Below the pieces are notes generated by a model. It was not told the DNA's origin and ran no database searches. It saw nothing but the letters and a program-made list of their open reading frames with translations. This document shows, piece after piece, positions 54,540-64,000 of a stretch of 64,000 nucleotides of DNA. Source of the DNA: Globisporangium splendens (lineage: Eukaryota > Oomycota > Peronosporomycetes > Pythiales > Pythiaceae); NCBI GenBank assembly GCA_006386115.1, contig VFIW01000052.1:62001-126000 (forward strand). The letters are read 5' to 3'. Position 1 is the stretch's first letter. Each line of letters opens with the position of its first letter. The position numbers and the translations under genes are program-made.

Positions 54540-57363
54540 ATGAGGTGCCGGCTCAATAACGATGCCACTGCCGCCGGAGATGACGATGACGACGCACATG
54601 GAGACTCGGACAAGAAAAGCGCCGAGCTTTCGGCTACGACGATGACCGCGAGCGGCATCTCGCTTCAACCGATGACGACGACGACGTCCATGACGTCTTT
54701 GCACCATGACGAAGACGCCGACAAGAGCAAGCGGATCTCCAAGACCCCCGTGCCGTTTGGGAACCTGACTGAGGCGTTGGGTACCTCGTGTTCCTCGTGG
54801 TCTTTCTGCTCGCGACGTGCGTGCTGGGCGACCGCGAACAGCCGTTCTACTTTGCCAACCGCATCGAGAGTGCGCTGGTGCAGCAACCGTTTCTGGCAGC
54901 GTCATCTTTGGCGGGCAGCCTGACTCAGGCAGTGTGCAGAAGAGCTTTCCGGGCATTCAGGACCAGAATGATATGTGGGCGTTCGTCGAGGAGCCGTTCA
55001 TGGACGTGCTCTACGGCGCAGACAATGGGGACTCGACGACGACGACGGGCATGGTTCTGTCGTACAACCGCGTGCTCGGAGGTGTGAGGCTGAGGACGCT
55101 GCGCGTGAAGCCCGACTCGTGTCCGGTGCTGAGCCAGATCCCCGAGTACGCGTCCATCGTGCCGTACTGCTATGGCTCGTTCACCTCCAGCAACCAACAG
55201 CGCGACGGTTATGGTCCCATTGGCAACAGCGACGGGATCATCGCAGCGCTGGCGTTCGCGTTCGCGCAGGATTCCTTTGCCGGTGACAAGGCAACGTCCA
55301 AGACCTGCGCCGACCTGCAGATCTGCTACAGTGACTGCGCGCGCACGTGCGGTGACCACTTTGGCGTCGATCGGTTCCAATATGTCTCCACTTGCACTCA
55401 GCAATGCGGCATCCACTGCAAGTGCATCTACAAGCAGCCACCGGGGTTTACATTGTGTGCTGACCCGAATGGCGGGAATGCAGCGCTCCCAACTGCAGAA
55501 TATGCGTATAACTGGAGCAGTGCCACTGAATTGCATACGCTGCCAGTCCGTGAAGTCACAGGTGCGTCGTATCCTGGCTCCGGATACGTTGTCGACCTCT
55601 CCAGTAGCAGCTCCAGTAGCTCCGGCAATGGCTCGTTGGCACGCGAGACGCTCGCGAAATTACGAGAAGACAGGTACGTGGACCTCGCGACGCGCGCGCT
55701 CGTCGTCGACGTCACGCTCTTCAATGCGTACGCACAGCTTTTCAACCTTGTGCAGTTCGTGGTCGAGTTCCCACCCACTGGCGGTGTGTTTGTGCACTTC
55801 AGTGATGGCGTGCTGCATCTGTTCCGGTACTCGTCTGCGAGCACAGTGCGCACCGCGCTCGAGTGTCTGCTAATTGGGTACGTCGCGATGCGCTGGAAGA
55901 CGATGCTGCAGGCCATGTACGCGGACGGCAGTGCGTGGAAGTACCTGCGTAGCTCATTGTGGCATTGCGTCACATGCTCGTTTGTGGCAGTGTTCACGGC
56001 GCTCGTGGGGCTCCGATTGTACTTGCTTGGTCAAGCGTACGGCACGCTCAGCAGCCACGTGGCGTCGGAGATTGACGCGGCATCGATCGGTGCGATCCCG
56101 AGCCTCCAGATGCTCACAAGGCTCTCGCATGCGGAAAACGTGCTCAGCTCGGTGACGGCGGCGCTTGTGTGGCTCCAATTCGTGCAGTACACGCAAATGT
56201 CCAAGCGCATGTGTCTCCCACTGCGCATGCTGCATCGCGCTGCAATGGATCTCGTCTGGTTCGCGGTCTACTTCTTCGTATGCACCTGCGCGTTCGCGCA
56301 AGTCGGATTCCTGCTCTTTGGGCTCCGAGCCCGTCAGTTCCGGTCGCTCGGCGTTGCGATCGTCACGCTGCTGCAGGCCGTAGCGGGGGACCTCGCGTAC
56401 GACAACATGGCGGACGCGCATCGCATGCTCGGTCCGCTGTTCTACATCGCGTTCTACCTGCTGCTGCTGCTCATCCTGCTCAACGTCTTTCTCGCGATCC
56501 TGAGTGACGCGTACGTGCAGACGCTCGCGGAACAAGAGGAAGAAGATGAGGATGTCGACGAGCTTGAGGGCGATGATGACTATCATGATGCGCAGTTGAC
56601 GGCATGTCGCGACCTGGAGCAATTGCACAAGTACCCGTTTTCCAAGGGCTTTGTCCATGCGCTGCGGCTCTTGCTCGTGGAGCTCAAGTATGCGATCTAC
56701 GAGCTCTGCACGGGACGCAAACCGAACGTGACCAAAGTCGATCCATTGGGAATTGTACCTCAGGAGCACAATGGCGCTGCCTCTGTGTCCTCTGCTGGCA
56801 CGTCGTCGCGGAAATGGACTTGACGTATGAAGCATCACCTCGACAGGCAACTCGAGGCTCATGCGGACGACCGCGTGCGCGATGCACTCGCACTGAAAGA
56901 CGCTGAGCTCGCGAGCGTGCGGGCGACCATGGACAAAGACATCGCCGAGAGCCTCGAGGTGCCGTGGAGAGCAATCGCGCCAAGACCAAGCGCATGAACG
57001 ACATGGAGAACCTGCTCGGCTCGATTGAGAGCTTGTGCGCCAAGCTCATCACGGACACAGCGTACCTGCGCGACGATGGCGACAATGGCGACCAGAGAGC
57101 ACTGGCGGCATCGCGACGCAAGGTGTTGTCGTCCTCAGGGCGTCGGACATCGCCTGCTAGTGGTGTTTCATCGCTGACTCCCCGCGCAAATGGGGGCGAT
57201 GCCAAAACCACAGAGTCTCTCGGCGGCATTGCGCTCAGTCCACGGCCGCATGGACGACGATGATGAAGAGGACAAGCGAGGGAACAAAAGTGTCGGTCGT
57301 GGAAGCTCCAAGCGGCTGATTCGGAAAGGCACAAACGAGGACATTGAAGAGATCACGTTGTAG
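54540..57363 (+). CDS. Polycystin-2-like (TRPP) channel with several frameshifts
   Basis: Cation channel of the PKD2 type. The pieces are collinear but in changing frames: 54540 to about 54782 (acidic N-terminus ending FGNLTEAL), about 54783-54885 (first membrane helix LVFLVVFLLATCVLG), then 54817-56823 as the main frame. The extracellular polycystin domain has FVEEPFMDVLYG, many cysteines, and VVDVTLFNAYAQLFNLVQFV. Further helices include CSFVAVFTALVGLRLYLL and VWFAVYFFVCTCAFAQVGFL. The pore loop is VTLLQAVAGDLAYD and S6 LLLLILLNVFLAILSDAY. After an in-frame TGA a C-terminal coiled coil (HHLDRQLEAH; MNDMENLLGSIES) continues in shifted frames to 57363. Either a recent pseudogene or consensus errors. 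Confidence 0.75.
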
Positions 57364-57454
57364 TCAAGTACGATCGAGTGAAATTCAGTGGGCTAAGTAT
57401 GCAAAAGTTGGCTTTGCTTTCGTTTCTTTGCATGCTTTCTTTATTGGTGATTTG

Positions 57455-58366
57455 TCAGGTAATGATTGTGAAAGGAGGCGATTTAGTGGGCGTCGGTGAC
57501 GTCGAAGAAGGCGGATGATGGTGCTGGTGTGGCTGTATCCGCATGCCTGAGCTTTGTGGCGGCCGCGCGTCGTCTTCTTTCTTGCTGGTCGAGATTGGGA
57601 CATGCAAGGGTGCCTGCAGATGGTGAAACGTTGTCGTTGCTGATGGAGTGCTGTCGCCATGCGAAGGTGACGCTACGTGATTCATGGAGATGCGACGTCG
57701 ATTCACAAGGCTGCCATCGCCAGTCGGCGTGGAACTACTTGTCGTCGCAGTGGTCGCAGCAGGAGCAGCGGCTCCTGTTGAAGTCGTCGTTGGACTGCGG
57801 AGAGCGACGTGGTGATGTGGCACCTCGACAGTATGACGGTGAGCTCCATGCAGGGCTTGATGACTTGGATTACCACTTGCATGACTACTTTCTTTTCTGC
57901 GATACGGATGATGCGCGAGCGGCGTAAGCGCGACCATGCCATTGCTCACAGATACTCGGTTTGACGGAATCCCTCCGCCGTGGCTATTGCTTGCTTTCGG
58001 GACAATCGGCACCGATGGACGTCGAACGGCGACGCTGCCATTCGCTGTAGTCATTGCTTGCGTCGTCGCCATGGGCTGGTAGCCGCCGTTTGTATTCAGC
58101 ATCACGAGGTTGTGGCCGCTTCGAACTGAACTCGGTCGCCGCGGTTGAGACGCTGCCGTGAGCAGTGATGTCTCTGCAACAGGTGGCTGCTGCTGTTGGT
58201 GGTGGGAAATTCGAGGCGAAGCTCCCGACGGTGTCACTGCTCGCTGTGCTATGTGGACAGCTCTGTAGGGGGGCGCAGGAGATGGTGGGTGGGTGGGTGG
58301 TGTGCCGTCTGTGCCCACCAGTGTCCCCATGATGGGCAGATTGTCCACTTGAAGTGGACACCCCAC
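57455..58366 (-). other. Open frame, probably displaced C-terminus of the SNF1-type kinase
   Basis: A 303-codon frame overlaps the kinase tail and runs 530 nt past its stop. It reads as ordinary disordered protein (NLVMLNTNGGYQPMATTQAM; VAVRRPSVPIVPKASNSH; NGMVALTPLAHHPYRRK) whereas the in-frame kinase tail is Cys/Arg-rich and less natural. It begins with GTG, not ATG, at the place where the kinase frame reads GTSGGVSTSSG. A single-base deletion near 58370-58395 would explain both. Confidence 0.5.
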
Positions 58367-59988
58367 CTGAAGTTCCTTCGATGCTCATGGCACCAACACC
58401 GCCGACTTTCTTTGCTGGAGCACTCGGTCGTGGACTGTTGACTTTGCCCTTGGACTCGTCAATGCGGTCCAATCGTTTGTGTTGCGGAGCAGCGCTAGCG
58501 CCGTTGTTGGTATTGCGAATCTGACTCTGTCCACCACTGGCGGACGCATTGCTCGAATCTTTGAGGCGCCGCACAAACTTGCTGTATAGCAGGTAATAGG
58601 ACGCGGTGATATTGTTGTGTGCTTTCTTGCGCAACGCGTCGACGACGACGGCTTTCTCTATACCGAGAGACTCCAACTGCGTGAAGACCATCTCCTTGAC
58701 GACGAGGTCGTCGCGCTCAGCAAGCGACTTTGGCAGCACTGCGCGCATGCTCGTGAACCATGGGTGCTGGCGGATCAGCTCTACAGCCAAGCGCTTCTCC
58801 GGGTTCGTCTCGAGAATGCGGCGAATCAAATCTTGCACAGACTGCACATACATACACAAGGTCAGTCGGTCAGTCGCTATAAAGCAAAGCGATTTCCGCC
58901 GTCCATAAGTGCGTACATGTGATAGAAACGGCGGCAATTTGTAGTCGGCACTCAAAATTTTCTTGTAGAGCATGTTGGTGTTGCTGTCTTCGAAGGGCAG
59001 GTATCCGCACACCACGGCGAACAGCACGACGCCCAGGCTCCAAATATCCGCAACGGGTCCTTTGTACAACTTGCCTTCGATCATCTCTGGCGCCGCATAG
59101 CAAGGCGAGCCACACGCCGTGCGCAGCAGTCGTCCGTTGTCGTGGGTATTGCTGAGTCCAAAGTCCACGATCTTGACCAGAAAGCCCGCGGCGTGTGACT
59201 GCAGCAGCAGGTTCTCGGGTTTCAGGTCGCGGTGCGTGACGTCGTTCGCGTGCAAGTACGCTAGACCATCGACGATTTGCTGGAAAAACAGAACGGCGTC
59301 CTGCTCACGAATGCGGTGGTGCGCGACGATGTACTCAAACATCTCGCCGCTGTCGACGTGCTCCATGATCAGGTAGATCCGCTCGGGCGAGTCAATGACT
59401 TCGTAGAGCTACACTCACACATAATCAAAATGTCCGCATCATGACAACACTTTAGCAGTGCATCTAAAGCTGTTTTAGATAACGTACCTGGATGACGTTG
59501 AGATGGCGATTTCGCTTGAGGATCTTAATCTCGCGCGCGACGCGCTCGGCGTCGGCGACCTGCACGATACGCTTCTTCTCAAGGATCTTGATCGCAACTT
59601 TCTCGCCCGTGACGAGATGCAACCCGATTTTCACTTTGCCAAACGTACCTTTACCAATTGTCTCGCCGAGTACGTACTCACCGACGACGTCGCTGCCCAC
59701 GCCATCTCCCGAACCTGTAGGTCTGGTTGTACTTGAGGAACTAGTTGCGCGCTGACCTGATTGCTGCTGTTGTTGCGGTGGCGGTGTGGCGACGACAGAA
59801 GGCTGCTGCTTTCGTGGAGGTACTGAGGCTTGTGGGATCTGATTCTGTGGCTTTTGCTGCTGGGTGACAGTCTCCGGACTACTTGACTCCTTTGGATGAG
59901 CAGGCTTCTTTGGGGGAGAATGCACTTCCGGGGATGCAATCGCCGGCGAACTCACGATGACAGCTCCCTTCGCACCACTCGCAGTCAT
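57984..59988 (-). CDS. SNF1/AMPK-type protein kinase
   Basis: Energy-sensing kinase family. Exons 59988-59488, 59408-58917 and 58841-57984, phase 0, give 616 residues before the stop in this frame. A Pro/Gln/Ser-rich N-terminus is followed by GETIGKGTFGKV (about residue 107), VAIKILEKK, THRDLKPENLLL (about 222) and VDFGLSN. The activation loop LRTACGSPCYAAPE carries the LKB1-type Thr (about 260). After the kinase comes a UBA-like autoinhibitory helix bundle (QLESLGIEKAVVVDALR, then ITASYYLLYSKFVRR), diagnostic of SNF1/AMPK relatives. The tail from about 58390 downwards is probably read in another frame (next entry). Confidence 0.9.
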
Positions 59989-60321
59989 CACGCCGTCTCT
60001 CGTCTATCAGTGGGGCTCACTGAACGAAAATCGAATCACACTACGGGCTGCGTGTGATTCACCGCATTCTCCAATGGCGCTGCTGCTGCACACCAACGCA
60101 CACACTGCACACACTTTGACGCTTTTGCTATCGAACACATCAACAAACCTGGCGTTCCGAGGTAAGTGCACGTTGGCTATTTTGTGGCATTGCTACACCC
60201 GGGCTTGCTGCTATTTATACGCGATAGCATGGGCACACAAAAATGCAAAAATGGCAAGTCAGGCGCATATACCTTGCCAGTGTCTCACCTGTAGATTCTC
60301 TCTCTCTCTCTCTCTCTCACT
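59989..60321. other. Spacer with TC microsatellite
   Basis: Kinase promoter region plus the 3' flank of the nucleotidase. A perfect TC repeat lies at 60296-60319, two bases from the nucleotidase stop. No gene. Confidence 0.6.
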
Positions 60322-61627
60322 TCACTTGGTACCACGCTCCAGCTGCCACAGCAGTGCTTCAACCGGCAGGAGGCTAGCGTCGTGGGTGAGCACGACGTCG
60401 TACGCAGCGAGGTACTCGTCGAGCGCGTCGTCAACGTGCGTGTTCAAGAACCCGACGCGCAGGATCTCATCGTCGTGGAAATCTAGCCCATTCGCCATCT
60501 TGAAGTCGCTGCGCGAGTCCCCGAGCAGCAGGATGTTGCGCCGTTGTTCCAGCTGACACTGCTTCCAGAACGGCGTATCGAGCACGACGCTCGCGTTCTT
60601 GTTGAACGAATGGATCAGCTTGCCGTCAAAGCCCGTGATAGTACCAGTGGCTTTGTCAAAGTGCATCATGTTGGATACGACGTGAAGATTCGACGGAGTT
60701 GCAGGTGCAGTCGTCGATTTCTCGTTCGACAATGCCTTGTACTCTTTCTCGAGCACAGCATGGATGACGTCGTAGAGACCTGCCGAGAAGATCAGCACGG
60801 GCACGTTCGCGCGCGTGAGTAATCCAAAGAGCTCGTGGAAACCCGCGCGGAACGTCAGGTCGCTCTGCGCCACAGCGTCCACGATCTGCTGCTTCGTGAG
60901 CTTGTACTCAATCAGCAAGTCGTGCGCCTTGGTCCACCTTCGCAGGACAGTTTGCGGAACCAGCGATGCCAAAGTTAGAGCCGCACAATGGATAGAGGAC
61001 ATAGAGAAGGAAGGGTCACTCACCATTCAATCATGTAGGGCAATTTCTCGTCCTGGGAGAGCGTTAGCGACATTTCAATGGGAAAGTACTTGAGGAAGAG
61101 CTCGCGCTCGCTCGCCGCGACCTTCGGATCGAGCACGGAGCTCGACATCAGCGCGCCATGGCTGCTGTTGCCCTGATCGCCTACACACACATGGAAGGGG
61201 GGTCATAATCAACCAAGCGTACGTGTCCATAACGATTTCTCTGTGACACACCATTGGGCTTGAAATATGGCGTGAGCGTCTGATCGAAGTCCGAAATCAC
61301 GAGCAGCTTGTCAAGCCCGTCGGCCGAGAACTTCTTCCACTTCTTCGCAAACACGTCTATCTCCACACACGCGTGCACACATATACACGCATAGTGAGCG
61401 CGTTATTATCCGCATTCAAGCGCGTAATGGTGCTCGCAAGCTTTTTAACCTGGATTGCCGATGAGCAACTGCGGTTTCCCGCGCTCACCACCGCGGTACG
61501 AGCGCTTGGCGGCCTCTGCGGACGCCGCTGCGCGTGTGAAGTGCATCGCAGCGCCCGTGACGCCGCCGATGCACGCCACGAGCCCCATCGAGAGCGCCGC
61601 CGGCCGCGCTCCTTTGCCCATGAACAT
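60322..61627 (-). CDS. Pyrimidine 5'-nucleotidase (NT5C3/UMPH-1 type), copy A
   Basis: HAD-superfamily hydrolase that dephosphorylates pyrimidine nucleoside monophosphates. Exons 61627-61450, 61356-61252, 61180-61024 and 60937-60322 give 351 residues. HAD motif I is VISDFDQTLTPYF (DxDxT), motif II is LIFSAG, and motif III/IV is ILLLGDSRSDFKMANGL. The family-specific EWWTKAH crosses the third intron, and FDGKLIHSFNKN and DASLLPVE follow. The N-terminal 50 residues include a hydrophobic segment (ALSMGLVACIGGVTGAAM), possibly a membrane anchor or presequence. Its 5' end faces copy B across 183 bp. Confidence 0.92.
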
Positions 61628-61810
61628 GCTTCTCGTCCTTGCGCGTCGTTACAATTTTCTGATGTGGACCATCTTCGCAGAGACCAACATCGAGTCCGAC
61701 TCAGACCTGAGTATTTCACAGATGAGAGCCTTTCTATTGGTTATTATTGTTGCTTGAGGTAGTATTATTGGTAGGAAATAAAGTCTGACTCTGATTCTGG
61801 TGTTGCTCGA

Positions 61811-63217
61811 ATGCTCTCTTTGAATTTTCCGATTGCTTCAATGGTGGTCCATCATCTGCTGCTGCGAGGCTTGCACTCAGCGAGTGCGCGCCATGGCGCT
61901 CTCGCTCTCGGACTCACGATGGCGGTCGGCGCAGTGGGAACGATGGAGAGTCAACCGACAAGAGCTGCCGCTGAAGAGCGCGACCGCAAGCCGATCGGGA
62001 AGCCCATGATGTTTGTGCGCGACCCGGGTACGTTGATAGATGGCGCAATGACACATGGGGATCTTGCGCTTGGTTGTTCGCTGTTGCGGCACATTGACTT
62101 CGCCATGCTAAAGCTGCTGCTGCGTGTCTCTCGTTATGGCGCAGACGCATTTGCGAAGAAGTGGAAGAAATTCTCGACCGACGGCATCGACCGCATGCTC
62201 GTGATCGCCGATTTCGACTTTACGCTCACCACGAGCTTCAAACCATCGGGTGCGTTCACTCCGCAGCTACTTTGGTATATTACACGTAGCTCATTAGCCG
62301 CGCAATGCTTGGTGTCTAGGCGAACGCGGTGACAGCTCGCACGGCGTACTCATGCGCAGCAACTCGCTCGATCCCGCAGTCGGCGCTGCAGGTCGCGAGA
62401 TGTTCCTCAAGTACTATCCGATCGAGCAATCGCCGACGCTCTCTAATGCCGAGAAGCTCCCGTTTATCATTGAGTGGTATGACGCAATTAACAGTTGTGT
62501 AGTATAGCTCTTCGTGTCTGTACCTCATGGACATTGTTGTGTTGTCCTCCTCAGGTGGACCAAGGAGCACGAAACGATCGTGCAGCACAAGCTGACCAAG
62601 CAGAACATCCTGGACGCCGTGCAGGAGAACGAGATCGCGTTCCGCGACGGCTTCCGCGACATCTTCGCGCTTTTGGCGCAGCAGAACGTGCCGACGCTCA
62701 TCTTCTCGGCGGGTCTCTACGACGTCATCCACGCCGTGCTCGACAAGGAATATGCCAAGCATCAAGGCAAACTGCCTCCCAATGTGCACGTGATCTCCAA
62801 CATGATGCACTTTGACGAGCACGGTACCGTCGTGGGCTTTGACGGCAAGGTCAGTCATAGTTACAGTTGCTCTTTAATGGTCGTGCTGTTGCTCATTTTC
62901 TCTTTATATGCTCTACTACCATTCCTCAGCTCATCCACAGTCTCAACAAGAATGCGAGCGTGCTGCAGGGCTCGCGCTTCTGGCAGCAGTGCCAGATGGA
63001 GAAGCGCCACAACATCCTGCTGCTCGGAGACTCACTGGGCGACGCGAACATGGCCGACGGTCTCGACTACGACGACGACGAGATCGTGCGCGTGGGCTTT
63101 TTGAACGACCACGTGAGCGAGAAGCTCGACGTGTACCTGCAGCACTTCGACGTCGTGCTCACCAACGACTCGAGTCTGCTGCCCGTCGAGCTGCTGCTCC
63201 ACCAGGTCGCCAAGTAG
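61811..63217 (+). CDS. Pyrimidine 5'-nucleotidase (NT5C3/UMPH-1 type), copy B
   Basis: Paralogue of copy A. Exons 61811-62027, 62145-62249, 62320-62476, 62555-62849 and 62930-63217 give 353 residues. Exons 2 and 3 are exactly 105 and 157 nt, as in copy A, with identical phases. Motif I is VIADFDFTLTTSF, motif II LIFSAGLYDVIHAVL, and the last motif ILLLGDSLGDANMADGL. It carries one extra intron (62850-62929) after FDGK, absent in copy A. The N-terminus (LALGLTMAVGAVG) is hydrophobic but differs in sequence from copy A, suggesting separate targeting. The head-to-head arrangement suggests an inverted duplication and a shared promoter. Confidence 0.92.
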
Positions 63218-63882
63218 TAATAGGCACAAGGGCAGCTTGCAAGTCATTAGACGACCACCGATACAAGGATATAGACACGCACACAGTTGCTGACAAACTA
63301 TCGAATTGCGCATGCGACCATGACCATGATGAACTTTGAACTTGAGTGTTGCCATGAGATGGGCGATGGGGCCTTCTATTCGAAGGGGGTTACGCTCATT
63401 GCACATCGTAAAACCTCTTTATACACAACATGTTCCATTAATATGCTTTTTTGGATCGCATGGTTTTGAATAGTGAAGTCATAGGCATTGAAAGACCTTG
63501 AAACAATAATATCGCGTGCACAATATGAGGGTTACAAGCAGTTGTCTGTGAAAGGGTAACCTTGAGGGTACACCAAATGGACCTCTAAGTTCGATCTTCA
63601 AGTTCAACCACCACATGCAAGGGAACGCACAACGATTCGCTTCAATACCGGAACGCCGTGATCTCCTCCTCCTCCCTCCGTCTTTCCCCCGCCTCGTCCC
63701 GCCCCGCCCCTCATCTCGCGCACGCGCTGCTCTGCTTGGAGCGCATTCGCTGCGCACACCCATCAAACTACACTCCACCTCACTGAAGCGCGCTCTTTGC
63801 TTCACTCTCGTCATTCTCCTATTGGCGCTCAAGCACACAAGACATCCCAGTTCCAAGCAAGAAGCCGCACAAGCATCCCAAG
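63218..63882. other. Promoter region of xylose isomerase
   Basis: Contains GGGGGTTACG (63385-63394), GGGTTAC (63525-63531), GGGTAACC (63554-63561), a C-rich tract 63657-63715 and an initiator-like TCACTCTCGTCATTCTCC at 63802-63819 followed by ATTGG. No gene. Confidence 0.5.
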
Positions 63883-64000
63883 ATGGTGCACGCGGTCAAG
63901 GAGTACTTCCCTGAGGTCCCTGCGATCAAGTACGAGGGGAAGGATTCGAAGAACGTGCTCGCGTTTCACGAGTACAACGCAGACGAGGTCATTTTGGGCA
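63883..64000 (+). CDS. xylA: Xylose isomerase, 3' partial
   Basis: Only the first 39 codons are in the window. They read MVHAVKEYFPEVPAIKYEG, then KDSKNVLAFHEYNADEVILG, the characteristic opening of xylose isomerases (EYFP, IKxEGxDSKNxLAFxxY). The enzyme interconverts D-xylose and D-xylulose, allowing growth on plant hemicellulose sugars. This isomerase type is mostly bacterial, with eukaryotic examples in anaerobic fungi and some protists. Catalytic His and metal ligands lie beyond the window. Confidence 0.85.
   Translation, partial: MVHAVKEYFPEVPAIKYEGKDSKNVLAFHEYNADEVILG

Noticed and set aside
54817..54885. GRPRTAVLLCQPHRE as the true N-terminus of the polycystin-like protein
   Set aside because: The overlapping frame gives a proper first membrane helix and a collinear match to the family, so these residues are out-of-frame sequence ahead of the shift.

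Overview
The window is nuclear DNA from a filamentous eukaryote, most likely an oomycete. The genes are compact and G/C-rich at third positions. Introns are short, mostly about 55-110 nt, with GTACGT, GTGCGT or GTGAGT donors. Several start codons lie just downstream of the oomycete core promoter, an initiator TCAYTYY followed by a CAWTTTNC flanking element. The gene content fits too: HPPK-DHPS, an NDR kinase with a polyglutamine tail, a polycystin-like channel, a GCC2/GCC3-repeat LRR protein and xylose isomerase. I cannot name the genus from sequence alone.

Layout. 1-4.8 kb: 3' part of a GBF1/GNOM-type ARF exchange factor. 5.3-7.1 kb: Caprin-like RNA-binding protein. 7.4-8.2 kb: DHHC palmitoyltransferase. 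8.4-9.8 kb (-): bromodomain protein, head-to-head with the folate enzyme HPPK-DHPS (10.0-11.8 kb). 12.0-13.3 kb: EF-hand/coiled-coil protein. 13.5-14.7 kb (-): peroxisomal D-amino-acid oxidase. 16.6-17.7 kb: S66 LD-carboxypeptidase. 18.6-19.7 kb: PX-like protein. 19.9-20.9 kb: PhyH-like dioxygenase. 21.0-25.2 kb (-): RPAP1. 27.0-27.8 kb (-): coiled-coil protein. 29.5-33.7 kb (-): secreted LRR plus GCC2/GCC3 protein. 34.0-36.9 kb (-): TPX2. 37.5-38.5 kb: mitochondrial-type pyrophosphatase. 38.8-41.4 kb (-): FHA/RING-variant protein. 44.9-45.5 kb: WD40 gene remnant. 45.6-47.6 kb (-): NDR/LATS kinase. 48.3-50.8 kb: coiled-coil nuclear-type protein. 51.2-52.2 kb (-): YKT6. 53.3-54.3 kb: unknown. 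54.5-57.4 kb: polycystin-like channel with frameshifts. 57.5-60.0 kb (-): SNF1/AMPK-type kinase. 60.3-63.2 kb: two divergent pyrimidine 5'-nucleotidase paralogues. 63.9 kb to the end: start of xylose isomerase.

The most unusual element is a dispersed family of tiny secreted-peptide genes, intact at 25.85, 43.06 (-) and 44.47 kb, a decayed copy at 16.12 kb and a possible divergent relative at 52.77 kb (-). Each intact gene encodes only 53-61 residues: an MNK-type signal peptide, a short mature region with PALRxLAQVE, and an invariant end NEIPxEKCCL. Each has a strong initiator/flanking-element promoter immediately upstream, and that leader is shared even where the coding part has diverged. I recognise no described family.

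Most genes are housekeeping and do not form a pathway. Trafficking is represented by the ARF-GEF, DHHC enzyme, YKT6 and PX protein, signalling by the NDR and SNF1 kinases and the channel, and spindle/transcription by TPX2, RPAP1 and the bromodomain protein. Gene models with introns were assembled by hand from splice sites and phase; every listed exon chain keeps the reading frame.
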